Shown here: positions 19,932 through 28,885 of the stretch, piece after piece
How positions within the stretch are numbered: the stretch's first letter is position 1
Layout: each line of letters begins with the position of its first letter
NCBI RefSeq assembly: GCF_000425205.1
Contig: NZ_AULI01000021.1
Span: forward strand, 1 to 49,591
DNA length: 49,591 nt
Direction: 5' to 3'
Origin: Pontibacillus halophilus JSM 076056 = DSM 19796
Lineage (GTDB): Bacteria; Bacillota; Bacilli; Bacillales; BH030062
Position numbers and translations under genes: made by a program
Notes under the pieces: model-generated
Told to the model about the DNA's origin: nothing
Database searches by the model: none
What the model saw: only the letters and a program-made list of their open reading frames with translations

Positions 19932-20001
19932 GTTTAAGGGAAAGTAAAGAAGCTTATGCTCCTACTCCTTTAAACACCCCATCAATACGACAGTTGTCGT
20001 A
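19932..20001 (+). other. Two inverted repeats in the leader of prs
   Basis: GTTTAAGGGA (19932-19941) pairs with TCCTTTAAAC (19966-19975) as a 10-bp stem with one G-U pair and a 24-nt loop. A separate dyad, TACGACA-GT-TGTCGTA, lies at 19986-20001, ending 34 nt before the prs start. Neither is followed by a T-run. They could be a protein operator or a leader structure; I do not recognise a known class. Confidence 0.4.
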
Positions 20002-20035
20002 GATAAATTTAACCATTAATGGAGGGTATTAGCGA

Positions 20036-20992
20036 ATGGCTAATCATCAATATAAAGATCCGTCTCTTAAGGTATTCTCGTTAAATTCAAATCCAACTCT
20101 TGCACAAGAAATTGCTGAGAATATCGGTACTGAACTTGGGAAATGTGCGGTCAAAGAGTTTAGTGATGGCGAGATTCAAATTAACATCGAAGAAAGCGTA
20201 CGTGGCTGTGACGTGTATGTTGTTCAGTCTACAAGCGAGCCAGTCAACCAACACATCATGGAATTATTAATCATGATTGATGCACTTAAGCGTGCGTCTG
20301 CTCGTACAATCAACATTGTTATGCCTTACTATGGCTATGCACGACAAGACCGTAAAGCACGCTCTCGTGAGCCAATCACTGCGAAGCTTGTGGCAAACCT
20401 ATTAGAGACAGCGGGCGCTTCTCGTGTCATCATGCTTGACCTACATGCGCCACAAATCCAAGGTTTCTTCGATATCCCAATTGACCACCTAGTAGGAGTA
20501 CCATTGCTTGCAGATTACTTTGAAGAGAAGAACTTCGAAGATCTTGTTATTGTGTCTCCTGACCACGGTGGAGTAACACGTGCTCGTAAGATGGCGGACA
20601 GACTAAAAGCGCCAATTGCGATTATCGACAAACGTCGTCCGCGTCCGAACGTTGCAGAGGTTATGAACATTGTCGGGAACATTGAAGGAAAGACGGCAAT
20701 CTTGATTGATGACATCATTGATACAGCGGGTACAATGACACTTGCTGCAAATGCCCTAATTGAGAACGGAGCAACAGATGTTTACGCTTGTTGTACACAC
20801 CCAGTTCTTTCTGGACCAGCAATTGACCGTATTGAAAACTCTAAGATTAAGGAACTTGTTGTAACGAACACAATCCCACTGAAAGAAGAAAAACGTATCG
20901 AAAAGATTACGGAACTTTCTGTTGGAAACTTAATCAGTGAAGCGATCATGCGAGTTCATGAGCGCAAATCCATCAGCATCCTTTTTGACTAA
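20036..20992 (+). CDS. prs: Ribose-phosphate pyrophosphokinase
   Basis: Makes PRPP from ribose 5-phosphate and ATP, feeding purine, pyrimidine, His and Trp synthesis and the PurR signal. 318 residues, the usual length for class I PRPP synthase. Visible motifs are [16 protein letters not shown], the ATP loop [19 protein letters not shown], the Mg-binding [16 protein letters not shown], and the PRPP loop DDIIDTAGT near 224-232. ATG start after GGAGGGTATTAGCG. Encoded beside purR, glmU and ctc as in B. subtilis. Confidence 0.97.
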   Translation: MANHQYKDPSLKVFSLNSNPTLAQEIAENIGTELGKCAVKEFSDGEIQINIEESVRGCDVYVVQSTSEPVNQHIMELLIMIDALKRASARTINIVMPYYGYARQDRKARSREPITAKLVANLLETAGASRVIMLDLHAPQIQGFFDIPIDHLVGVPLLADYFEEKNFEDLVIVSPDHGGVTRARKMADRLKAPIAIIDKRRPRPNVAEVMNIVGNIEGKTAILIDDIIDTAGTMTLAANALIENGATDVYACCTHPVLSGPAIDRIENSKIKELVVTNTIPLKEEKRIEKITELSVGNLISEAIMRVHERKSISILFD

Positions 20993-21007
20993 TTAAAGGA
21001 ATTTGAT

Positions 21008-21032
21008 GTTTATCCCCGAATAGAATAGGTAA
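21008..21032 (+). promoter_or_regulatory. SigB-type promoter of ctc
   Basis: -35 GTTTAT (21008-21013), 13-nt spacer, -10 AGGTAA (21027-21032), against consensus GTTTAA and GGGWAW: 5 of 6 in each. ctc is a classic SigB-dependent general stress gene in B. subtilis. Confidence 0.55.
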
Positions 21033-21076
21033 TTATAAATTATTAAGAGCTCATAATTATCTGGAGGGTGATGAAA

Positions 21077-21715
21077 ATGGCAGTATCGCTTAAAGCAAAT
21101 GTAAGAACTGATTCTAAACGCTCTACTTTGAATAAATTACGTAGCGGAGGTAGAATCCCTGGAATTGTGTACGGCAAAGGGAAAGAAAATACTTCCGTCA
21201 GTGTTGATAATCTAACATTGATTAAAACGCTTCGTGACGAAGGAAAGAACGTAATCATTTCACTTGATATTGAAGGCGATTCTAAAGTGGACGTCATGTT
21301 GCATGACTATCAAATAGAGGCACTAAGAGGTGATGTGTATCACGTCGACTTCTATGCGGTAGACATGTCCTCAGAGATTGACGTAAATGTCCCTGTTCAT
21401 CTTGAAGGGGAAGCGCAAGGTGTGAAAGACGGAGGAATTCTGTCTCAACCTCTATATGAACTAGCTGGTAAAGCGAAACCGACTGAGATTCCAGAATCTA
21501 TTACGGTAGATATTTCTAAGCTAGAAGTAGGCGATAGCGTAACCGTAGCTGACCTTCCTAAGATTTCAAACTTTGAGATTACAGAAGATGAAGCAACGAC
21601 AATCGCGAACGTATTGCCTCCTACGACAGAAGAAGTAGTAGAACCAGGTGAAACTCAAGATGGTTCTGTTGAACCGGAACTTGTTGATGGGGAAGACAGT
21701 AACAACCAAGAATAG
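21077..21715 (+). CDS. ctc: General stress protein Ctc / ribosomal protein bL25 (CTC form)
   Basis: Binds 5S rRNA; in B. subtilis it is induced by SigB and is found on ribosomes under stress. 212 residues. The N-terminal L25 domain (about 1-90) begins AVSLKANVRTDSKRSTLNKLRSGGRIPGIVYGKG. The C-terminal TL5/CTC beta domain (about 95-185) has PVHLEGEAQGVKDGGILSQPLYEL. A very acidic tail follows. ATG 21077 is preferred (8 nt from GGAGGG); GTG 21068 and ATG 21071 overlap the ribosome site. Confidence 0.94.
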   Translation: MAVSLKANVRTDSKRSTLNKLRSGGRIPGIVYGKGKENTSVSVDNLTLIKTLRDEGKNVIISLDIEGDSKVDVMLHDYQIEALRGDVYHVDFYAVDMSSEIDVNVPVHLEGEAQGVKDGGILSQPLYELAGKAKPTEIPESITVDISKLEVGDSVTVADLPKISNFEITEDEATTIANVLPPTTEEVVEPGETQDGSVEPELVDGEDSNNQE

Positions 21716-21738
21716 AGATCATCTTAATCAAGAAGAGA

Positions 21739-21775
21739 GAAGGCGTAGCCTATATGAAGGTTACGCCTTTTTTTC
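21739..21775 (+). terminator. Terminator after ctc
   Basis: Stem AAGGCGTAGCCT / AGGTTACGCCTT with loop ATATGA and a T-run. Confidence 0.92.
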
Positions 21776-21950
21776 AAATTCTTGAGGAGATGTGAATTCA
21801 TAAGTTCGTTCCATAAAGAAGGACAGAGTGCGTAACTAGAGTCCAAAGAAATATGTAGTAGAAGGCTGTACGTTACGTGCAGTCGCTTTTCATTTCCTCA
21901 TGACTTCCGTTACAATAACATCAGAGAACAAAGCAGAAACGAGGGATTAG

Positions 21951-22511
21951 ATGAAGCTCATTGTTGGACTAGGAAATCCAGGACCTAAATTTGATCAAAC
22001 AAGACATAATATAGGGTTTATGGCCATAGATGAATTGGTGTCACGACAGAATTGGAAGCTTAATAAAGAGAAATTTAAAGGGGTCTACACCGTTGAACGT
22101 TTGAACGGGGAGAAAGTGATTATCGTTAAGCCGATGACGTACATGAACTTATCTGGTGAGTGTGTGCGTCCTTTAATGGAATACTACGACCTTGAACCGG
22201 AAGACGTGGTTGTTATCTACGATGACATGGACTTGCCAACAGGAAAAGTTCGTCTCCGTCAAAAAGGTGGACATGGTGGCCACAATGGAATTCGCTCTAT
22301 GATTGATCAATTAGGCACGAAAGAATTCAATCGAATCCGTTTAGGAATTGGGAAGCCGACCGCACCGATGTCTGTAACTGATTATGTGCTTGGTAAATTT
22401 GATGGCGAAGAACAAAAATTTGTTTCAGAAGCAGTAGTTAAGGCAGCTGAAGCATGTGAGGCATGGACGGACAAATCATTCTTAGAAGTAATGAATACAT
22501 TTAATCAATAG
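21951..22511 (+). CDS. pth: Peptidyl-tRNA hydrolase
   Basis: Releases tRNA from prematurely dropped peptidyl-tRNA; first named spoVC in B. subtilis because a mutant blocks sporulation. 186 residues. The catalytic His19 is in QTRHNIGFMA. Asn9 is in GLGNPGPKFD and the substrate loop is YMNLSGECV. The basic glycine-rich KGGHGGHNGIRSM loop and RIRLGIGKP are conserved. ATG start after a modest ribosome site (ACGAGGG). The 235-nt gap upstream holds the ctc terminator and a TACAAT -10-like element at about 21911. Confidence 0.96.
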   Translation: MKLIVGLGNPGPKFDQTRHNIGFMAIDELVSRQNWKLNKEKFKGVYTVERLNGEKVIIVKPMTYMNLSGECVRPLMEYYDLEPEDVVVIYDDMDLPTGKVRLRQKGGHGGHNGIRSMIDQLGTKEFNRIRLGIGKPTAPMSVTDYVLGKFDGEEQKFVSEAVVKAAEACEAWTDKSFLEVMNTFNQ

Positions 22512-22519
22512 AGTAAGCT

Positions 22520-22549
22520 GTATACTGAAGGTCGGCTCGGGGTAAACTA
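22520..22549 (+). promoter_or_regulatory. SigF-type promoter of fin
   Basis: -35 GTATA (22520-22524), 15-nt spacer, -10 GGGTAAACTA (22540-22549), one mismatch from GGnRAnAnTW. The -35, the spacer length and the last six bases (AAACTA) are the same as before csfB. B. subtilis fin is under SigF (and SigG). Confidence 0.72.
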
Positions 22550-22583
22550 GTGCTGTCACGCTATATCTCGAGGAGGATTCAGC

Positions 22584-22814
22584 TTGTCTGTTAAATACTA
22601 TTGTCGTCACTGCCATACGAAAGTAGGCGAGCTGCCCCATCAGCTTACAGATGGCTATCAGCTGGGCCTAGAAGACTTAACAGAGGACGAACGAAATATG
22701 ATGATCCAACATAAGAATGATGGGAGCCTTTATGTGCAAACCATCTGTGAGAACTGTCAAGATACATTAGAAAAGAATCCGCACTATCATGAATTGGACT
22801 ACTTTTTACAATAG
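22584..22814 (+). CDS. fin: Anti-sigma-F factor Fin (YabK)
   Basis: Forespore protein that binds RNA polymerase or SigF and helps the switch from SigF to SigG. 76 residues, identical in length to B. subtilis Fin. It has two CxxC zinc pairs, CRHC near 7-10 and CENC near 55-58, and the conserved end NPHYHELDYFLQ. The start is TTG 22584 with GAGGAGG 8 nt upstream. It has its own SigF-type promoter and a terminator before mfd. With csfB it forms a pair of forespore sigma antagonists in the same window. Confidence 0.94.
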   Translation: MSVKYYCRHCHTKVGELPHQLTDGYQLGLEDLTEDERNMMIQHKNDGSLYVQTICENCQDTLEKNPHYHELDYFLQ

Positions 22815-22828
22815 AATGAAGCAAAGAG

Positions 22829-22856
22829 AGCTTTGGATGGATCCAAAGCATTTTTG
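22829..22856 (+). terminator. Terminator between fin and mfd
   Basis: Stem GCTTTGGA / TCCAAAGC with loop TGGA, followed by ATTTTTG. Confidence 0.75.
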
Positions 22857-22888
22857 CGTTGGTGTGAGAGGTTAAGGGGGATAAGGGC

Positions 22889-25800
22889 ATGATGCAAGGA
22901 ATAAAGAACTTTTTAAAAACGCAAGATGATATACAGTCCATTCTTTCAGGATTTCAATCAGGAATGAAAGAGCAATTTGTTTCTGGGCTTTCTGGTTCTG
23001 CACGGAGCGCGCTTGTATCTGTGATGGAAGAAGCGGAAGAGAGGCCAATTCTGCTCGTAACGCATCAATTGATGCAGGCTCAACAGTTGTATGAGGACTT
23101 GGTTTCACTTATGGACCCAGAAGACGTCCACTTGTACCCGGTCAACGAATTGATAGCTTCAGAAATCGCGATTGCAAGCCCTGAGTTACTTAGCGATCGT
23201 CTCGAAGCATTGAACCATTGGGCTGAACGAAATAGAGGGGTGCTCATTGCTCCAGTCGCTGCTTTGAAGCGCTTGTTGCCTCCTACATCTTATTGGGAAG
23301 AATATCAACTTCACTACAAACTTGGGGATGTCATTGACTTGGAAGCTCATCTCGCTTCACTCGTTGATATGGGGTACAGTCGAGTTGATATGGCGACTAA
23401 GCCTGGTGAATTTAGTCTCCGTGGAGGGATTCTTGATATCTACAGTTTAACGCAGCCGAATCCAGTTCGAATTGAATTGTTCGATGACGAAGTAGATTCT
23501 ATGCGTTTCTTTGATTCTGAAAGTCAACGCTCCCTTGAGAAGGTAGACGCAATTAAAATTGGACCAGCGAGTGAACTGCTACTAAAAGATGCTGACTACA
23601 GGCGTGGAGCTGACAGTCTGGAAACCGCCCTTTCTGATACACTTGCTGCGACGAAAGATGACAATATTCGTGAGCAACTCGTTGAAACCGTAGAGCATGA
23701 CCTTGAACGGCTAAAGAACGGGGAACGGTTTGAGGGGATGTACAAATACATCTCACTCTATTACGAACAAACTACTAGTTTATTAGATTATGTTCCAGAT
23801 AACGGACTGCTTATCTTTGACGAAATGAGCCGTATCCAAGAAACGGCAAATCGATTGGATGAAGAAGAAGGAGAATGGTATACAAGCCTACTGAACTCAG
23901 GAAAGATAGTGCGAGAACTATCCATCTCCTATGACTGGCACGAAGTGTGGAAGAACATACGTCATCCACGCTTATATATGTCTGTATTCTTAAGACATAT
24001 CCCAAATACGCAACCAGAGAATATCGTCAATATGTCTTGTCGAGCCATGCAACAGTTCCATGGGCAGATGAATCTATTGCAAAGTGAAATGCAACGTTGG
24101 ACGAAGGGCAATTACTCCGTGTTAATCGTTGCACCGAATGAAGAACGCGCTGAAAAGGTGAAATCGGTTCTAGAAGACTACGATATGGAAGCGGTCATCT
24201 CAGAAGGGGAGTATGAGCTTCCGCTTTCAACCCCGACCGTTATCACGGGGCAGTTGCAATCTGGATTTGAGCTTCCTATGCATAAGGTGGCAATTCTCAC
24301 TGAAGGTGAACTATTTAAGAAGCGAAGTGGTTCCCGCCAGAAGAAGAAAAAGCAGAAGATGACTAACGCCGAGCGAATTAAGAGTTACCAGGAGCTAAAA
24401 GTTGGGGACTACGTCGTTCATAGTAGTCACGGGATTGGTAAGTATTTAGGGATTGAAACGCTTGAATTAAACGGCGTCCATAAAGACTATATGCTGATCA
24501 AATACTCTGGCGATGACAAACTGTACGTTCCTATCGAACAAATCGATTTAATTCAGAAGTTTGTAGGATCAGAAGGGAAAGAACCTAAGCTATACAAGCT
24601 TGGGGGATCAGATTGGAAGAAAGTCAAAAGTCGGGTGCAGTCGTCTGTTGAAGATATTGCAGATGAACTGATTAAACTATACGCAGAGCGAGAATCTACG
24701 ACAGGGCATGCCTTTAGCCAAGATACGGAAATGCAACGTGACTTTGAAGCTGCCTTCCCTTACCAAGAAACAGAAGACCAGTTACGGTGCATTCAAGAGA
24801 TTAAAGAGGACATGGAGAAGTCTAGACCTATGGATCGTCTCCTTTGTGGGGATGTCGGTTATGGAAAAACGGAAGTTGCGATACGTGCTGCCTTCAAAGC
24901 AATTGTGGAAGGAAAGCAAGTAGCCATCCTAGTTCCTACTACAATCTTGGCACAACAACACTTTGAAACCATCCAAGAACGTTTCCAAGACTTTGGTGTA
25001 AATATAGGCTTGTTGAGTCGTTTCCGTACGAAGAAGCAGCAAAAGGACATAAAGGATGGATTAGAAAAGGGGCTCATTGATATTGTGGTGGGCACGCACC
25101 GTCTCTTATCGAAAGATGTAAAGGTTAAAAACTTGGGTCTTCTTATCGTCGATGAGGAACAACGGTTCGGTGTAAAGCATAAAGAAAAGATTAAACAGCT
25201 GAAGACCAATGTAGATGTACTTACTCTTACAGCTACGCCTATTCCGCGTACACTCCATATGTCTATGCTTGGCGTTCGTGACTTGTCTGTAATTGAAACG
25301 CCACCTGAGAACCGCTTTCCGATTCAAACCTACGTACTTGAATACAATCCGGTATTCATACGAGAAGCGATAGAGCGAGAGCTCGCTCGTGGGGGGCAGG
25401 TATTCTTTCTCTTTAACAGAGTAGAAAACATTGAGCGGATGGCTGAGGAAATTTCTGCGCTTGTGGAAGATGCACGGGTAACGTTTGCTCATGGGCAGAT
25501 GAATGAGACAGAGCTTGAGAATGTCATGTTTAGTTTTCTTGAAGGAGAAGCAGATGTACTCGTCAGTACGACGATTATCGAGACAGGTGTAGATATCCCG
25601 AACGTAAACACGCTCATTGTCTATGATGCCGATCGCATGGGACTGAGTCAGCTGTATCAGCTACGAGGGCGCGTTGGTCGTTCGAACCGAGTTGCATACG
25701 CCTACTTTACGTACCAACGGGACAAGGTGCTTACAGAGGTGGCTGAGAAGCGTCTCCAAGCAATTAAAGAGTTCACAGAACTAGGTTCAGGATTTAAGAT

Positions 25801-26446
25801 TGCAATGAGAGACTTATCTATACGAGGAACAGGAAATCTGTTAGGATCTCAACAACATGGGTTCATTGATTCTGTAGGATTTGATATGTACTCACAGATG
25901 CTTAAAGATGCAATCGACGCTCGTAAAGAAGGCAAAGATATTGAAGATATTCAGCCTTTCGAACCGGAACTGAATTTAACAATCGATGCTTATATTCCAG
26001 ATGTGTACATTGATGATGAGAAACAGAAGATTGATATGTACAAACGTATTCAGGCTATTGAGGAGAAAGAAGATATAAGGGATATTCAAGAAGAGTTGGT
26101 CGACCGCTTTGGCGACTATCCAGAAGAGGTTGAGAATCTGTTTAAAGTGGCTAAGATTAAGCTGTTAGCGAAACAGGAAAGAATAGAGTCCATTACAGAG
26201 AAGAAGAAGCAAATCGAACTGATTATGCAGGAGAATGAGACGGATCGCATCCAAGGAAAAGGTGATCAGCTGTATATGAAAGCGATGAGCTATGGAACAG
26301 GGAGAATGGTGAATCTAGGTAGTGAAGGACAGAAGCTGAAGATGACACTTCTACTCTCTAAACAAAACTATAAAGAGCGCTATGACTACATTTCACAACT
26401 CATTCAGGATGTGAAAGAAGTAAAAGAAGCGGAACCTACGACATAA
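22889..26446 (+). CDS. mfd: Transcription-repair coupling factor Mfd
   Basis: ATP-driven translocase that pushes stalled RNA polymerase off DNA and recruits UvrA for strand-specific repair. 1185 residues. An N-terminal UvrB-like module (about 1-350) has the sequence LSGSARSALV. The RNA polymerase interaction domain (about 495-575) begins VGDYVVHSSHGIGKYLGIETL. Superfamily 2 motor motifs include Walker A GDVGYGKTEVA, VDEEQRFGVKHKE and LTATPIPRTLHMSMLG, then QLRGRVGRS. The C-terminal autoinhibitory domain closes the protein. ATG 22889 and ATG 22892 are both possible starts. Confidence 0.97.
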   Translation: MMQGIKNFLKTQDDIQSILSGFQSGMKEQFVSGLSGSARSALVSVMEEAEERPILLVTHQLMQAQQLYEDLVSLMDPEDVHLYPVNELIASEIAIASPELLSDRLEALNHWAERNRGVLIAPVAALKRLLPPTSYWEEYQLHYKLGDVIDLEAHLASLVDMGYSRVDMATKPGEFSLRGGILDIYSLTQPNPVRIELFDDEVDSMRFFDSESQRSLEKVDAIKIGPASELLLKDADYRRGADSLETALSDTLAATKDDNIREQLVETVEHDLERLKNGERFEGMYKYISLYYEQTTSLLDYVPDNGLLIFDEMSRIQETANRLDEEEGEWYTSLLNSGKIVRELSISYDWHEVWKNIRHPRLYMSVFLRHIPNTQPENIVNMSCRAMQQFHGQMNLLQSEMQRWTKGNYSVLIVAPNEERAEKVKSVLEDYDMEAVISEGEYELPLSTPTVITGQLQSGFELPMHKVAILTEGELFKKRSGSRQKKKKQKMTNAERIKSYQELKVGDYVVHSSHGIGKYLGIETLELNGVHKDYMLIKYSGDDKLYVPIEQIDLIQKFVGSEGKEPKLYKLGGSDWKKVKSRVQSSVEDIADELIKLYAERESTTGHAFSQDTEMQRDFEAAFPYQETEDQLRCIQEIKEDMEKSRPMDRLLCGDVGYGKTEVAIRAAFKAIVEGKQVAILVPTTILAQQHFETIQERFQDFGVNIGLLSRFRTKKQQKDIKDGLEKGLIDIVVGTHRLLSKDVKVKNLGLLIVDEEQRFGVKHKEKIKQLKTNVDVLTLTATPIPRTLHMSMLGVRDLSVIETPPENRFPIQTYVLEYNPVFIREAIERELARGGQVFFLFNRVENIERMAEEISALVEDARVTFAHGQMNETELENVMFSFLEGEADVLVSTTIIETGVDIPNVNTLIVYDADRMGLSQLYQLRGRVGRSNRVAYAYFTYQRDKVLTEVAEKRLQAIKEFTELGSGFKIAMRDLSIRGTGNLLGSQQHGFIDSVGFDMYSQMLKDAIDARKEGKDIEDIQPFEPELNLTIDAYIPDVYIDDEKQKIDMYKRIQAIEEKEDIRDIQEELVDRFGDYPEEVENLFKVAKIKLLAKQERIESITEKKKQIELIMQENETDRIQGKGDQLYMKAMSYGTGRMVNLGSEGQKLKMTLLLSKQNYKERYDYISQLIQDVKEVKEAEPTT

Positions 26447-26447
26447 A

Positions 26448-26485
26448 TAAATCCTCCTCTTCCACGTCGGAAGAAGGAGGATTTT
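26448..26485 (+). terminator. Terminator after mfd
   Basis: Long stem AATCCTCCT.CTTCC / GGAAG.AAGGAGGATT with loop ACGTC, then TTTT. Confidence 0.9.
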
Positions 26486-26539
26486 TCATTATAGGTGAAA
26501 AATAAAAACAATGGAATGTATAGAAAAATTCAGGAAGTA

Positions 26540-26569
26540 TGTATACTTCTTCAAGGTTGCAAAATAATA
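26540..26569 (+). promoter_or_regulatory. SigG-type promoter of spoVT
   Basis: TGTATA (26540-26545), 17-nt spacer, AATAATA (26563-26569; consensus CATAATA). Predicted start near 26576. spoVT is SigG-dependent in B. subtilis. Confidence 0.55.
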
Positions 26570-26632
26570 AAATCATCAACAGGTGAATCATCACCGTAGA
26601 ATACTCATCATTGAAAAGAGGGGTTCCGTAAT

Positions 26633-27169
26633 ATGAAGGCAACAGGTATTGTACGTCGTATTGATGACCTAGGTCGTGTGGTTATCCCTAAAGAAATTCG
26701 TAGAACACTACGAATTCGAGAAGGTGACCCGCTTGAGATCTTCGTGGATCGCGAAGGGGAAGTCATCTTGAAGAAGTATTCGCCTATTAGTGAGCTTGGA
26801 GATTTCGCGAAGGAATATGCGGATGCCCTATTTGATTCCCTCGGACATACTGTATTGATTTGTGACCGAGATGATTTTATCGCCGTGTCTGGAGGTACGA
26901 AGAAAGAGTACCTGAATAAAGGAATCGGCAAGAGAGTAGAACAGGCAATTCAAGACAGAACTGCACTTACAGAAACGAATGAGTCCACGGTCGAAATTGT
27001 CAACGATGTTGAAGAGACGCTCTCATCCTATGTCATTGGTCCAATCGTTGCTAATGGTGACCCAATTGGTTGCGTACTCATCTTATCGAAAGATGGACAA
27101 TCATTAGGAGCTGTTGAACAGAAGTCAGTCGAGACGGCTGCAAGTTTCTTGGCAAGGCAAATGGAATAG
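26633..27169 (+). CDS. spoVT: Stage V sporulation regulator SpoVT
   Basis: Forespore transcription factor that fine-tunes SigG-dependent genes. 178 residues. The N-terminal AbrB-type DNA-binding domain (residues 1-53; MKATGIVRRIDDLGRVVIPKEIRRTLRI) is followed by a GAF domain (about 60-178), ending LETAASFLARQME-like. ATG start after AAGAGGGGTTCCGTA. It is monocistronic with a SigG-like promoter and a terminator. It resembles AbrB (7.9 kb) only in the DNA-binding half. Confidence 0.96.
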   Translation: MKATGIVRRIDDLGRVVIPKEIRRTLRIREGDPLEIFVDREGEVILKKYSPISELGDFAKEYADALFDSLGHTVLICDRDDFIAVSGGTKKEYLNKGIGKRVEQAIQDRTALTETNESTVEIVNDVEETLSSYVIGPIVANGDPIGCVLILSKDGQSLGAVEQKSVETAASFLARQME

Positions 27170-27180
27170 AAACAAGGTAC

Positions 27181-27204
27181 GGAGCGTGTTGACGCTCCTT
27201 TTTC
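27181..27204 (+). terminator. Terminator after spoVT
   Basis: Stem GGAGCGT / ACGCTCC with loop GTTG and TTTTTCT. Confidence 0.85.
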
Positions 27205-27293
27205 TATGCCTTTTACCGTATTTAGCTCTCCTGATTCCGGTTGTCTGTCTATGCTATAATGTTGCATATGGAAAAGGATAGAAAGGACCCAGT

Positions 27294-28874
27294 ATGAAAA
27301 ACGGAAACTCATCGAATCAATTTATTAAAGGAGCGCTTCTGCTAACGATTGCAGGCTTAGTGAGTAAGATCTTAAGTGCTGGCTATCGGATTCCGCTTCA
27401 GAATATTACAGGAAACGAAGGATTCTATGTCTATCAACAAGTCTACCCCATCCTTGGTATTGCGTGGATGTTATCCCTATACGGATTGCCGGCTGCGTTA
27501 TCCTCTTTAGTTGCAGAACAAACGATAAAAGACAAATACCGTAATGGGGGTACAGTGTTCCTACCTGTATTCCTTGCGATGATGTTATTGTCCTTGCTTG
27601 GCTTTTTAGTTGTCTATTTTGGGAGCTCGGCTCTTGCACGATTTATAGGAGACCCGTCATTGACTCCAATCTACAAACTCGCATCCTTCACCTTTTTATT
27701 CCTCCCGTTTACGTCGGTATTACGGGGGTGGTTTCAAGGGGATGGGGATATGAAACCTACAGCCATCTCTCAAGTTGTGGAACAATTGGTGCGCGTGGTC
27801 GTTATTTTATTTGCGGCTGTTGTTCTTGTTGGAGAAGATGTCTATCTCATAGGGAGTGGAGCGGCCTACGGCTCTATTGCTGGAGCGCTTGCTGCTATTA
27901 TCACGCTGGTTTATTTCCGAGTGAAACATCGAAATAAAGCTCTAGTTAGAATGGAAGGGTTAGCTTGGTCGCGTGTTCTTTATACCGTGTTTGTCGTTGG
28001 CGTCTTTACGTGCTTCAATTATATGACACTCCTCTTTATGCAACTTGCAGATGCCTTGAATCTGGTTAACGCATTAGAAAGCGCTGGGATGTCCTTTGAG
28101 GCAGCTAAAGAGTGGAAAGGGATATTCGATCGCGGCTATCCTTTATTGCAACTAGGCCTTGTTCTAGGCTCTTCGCTTGCACTCGCCTTAATACCCGCTC
28201 TAACAAAACAGCGACTAGCAAAGAATGAAGAGCAAACAATTCTGCACACGAAGCAGGCGTTATCATTAAGCTTTTACCTATCTCTTGGTGCTACAATTGG
28301 ACTCATTCTTATGTTCCCGCAAGTAAATGTGTTGTTCTTTGAGACGGATGAGGGAACAACAGCATTGCGTGTTCTGTCGTTAGCTATTTTATTTGGATCG
28401 GTCGGGTTAACATCTTCAGCTCTGCTACAAGGTCTTGGGACGACGTTGTTGCCCGCTGCTATTGTGCTTATTGCATTCGTCCTGAAGTGTGTAGGAAATA
28501 GTATCGCCGTTCCGCTATGGGGGATTACTGGAGCTGCTGTTAGCTCGACTGGGGCTATGGCAATTATATGTATAGCGAATCTGGTAGCATTGCGAACAAA
28601 GTTGAAGCGTTCCCTTCCCATTATGAACCTTCGATTGATTGGAATCGTGTTCGTTGCAGTTCTGGCTTTGGTCGTTTCTGTTCACACATCTTTGTTCTTA
28701 TATCGGGAAATGTTTCCTGTGAAACAACGCTTAGATTACATCGGTTACACCTTTGTACCTGTACTAGTTGGAGCCCTTACATATATCATTGCTTTAATAC
28801 GAGGGGGAGCCTTTACAGACGAACTTCTTGAGCAATTCCCCCTCCAATCGTTAATATCGAAACTAAAGAAATAG
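27294..28874 (+). CDS. yabM: Polysaccharide/lipid flippase, YabM (SpoVB/MurJ-like MOP family)
   Basis: Integral membrane exporter of the multidrug/oligosaccharidyl-lipid/polysaccharide superfamily, related to SpoVB and B. subtilis YabM. A role in moving a lipid-linked wall precursor is plausible, but the substrate is unknown. 526 residues with about 14 hydrophobic segments, starting with GALLLTIAGLVSKILSAGYR (13-32) and QNITGNEGFYVYQQVYPI, both typical of SpoVB-like flippases. ATG start after AAAGGACC. The short spacing to yabN (11 nt) suggests co-transcription. A TATAAT lies at about 27255. Confidence 0.9.
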   Translation: MKNGNSSNQFIKGALLLTIAGLVSKILSAGYRIPLQNITGNEGFYVYQQVYPILGIAWMLSLYGLPAALSSLVAEQTIKDKYRNGGTVFLPVFLAMMLLSLLGFLVVYFGSSALARFIGDPSLTPIYKLASFTFLFLPFTSVLRGWFQGDGDMKPTAISQVVEQLVRVVVILFAAVVLVGEDVYLIGSGAAYGSIAGALAAIITLVYFRVKHRNKALVRMEGLAWSRVLYTVFVVGVFTCFNYMTLLFMQLADALNLVNALESAGMSFEAAKEWKGIFDRGYPLLQLGLVLGSSLALALIPALTKQRLAKNEEQTILHTKQALSLSFYLSLGATIGLILMFPQVNVLFFETDEGTTALRVLSLAILFGSVGLTSSALLQGLGTTLLPAAIVLIAFVLKCVGNSIAVPLWGITGAAVSSTGAMAIICIANLVALRTKLKRSLPIMNLRLIGIVFVAVLALVVSVHTSLFLYREMFPVKQRLDYIGYTFVPVLVGALTYIIALIRGGAFTDELLEQFPLQSLISKLKK

Positions 28875-28885
28875 GAGGTCTTGTC

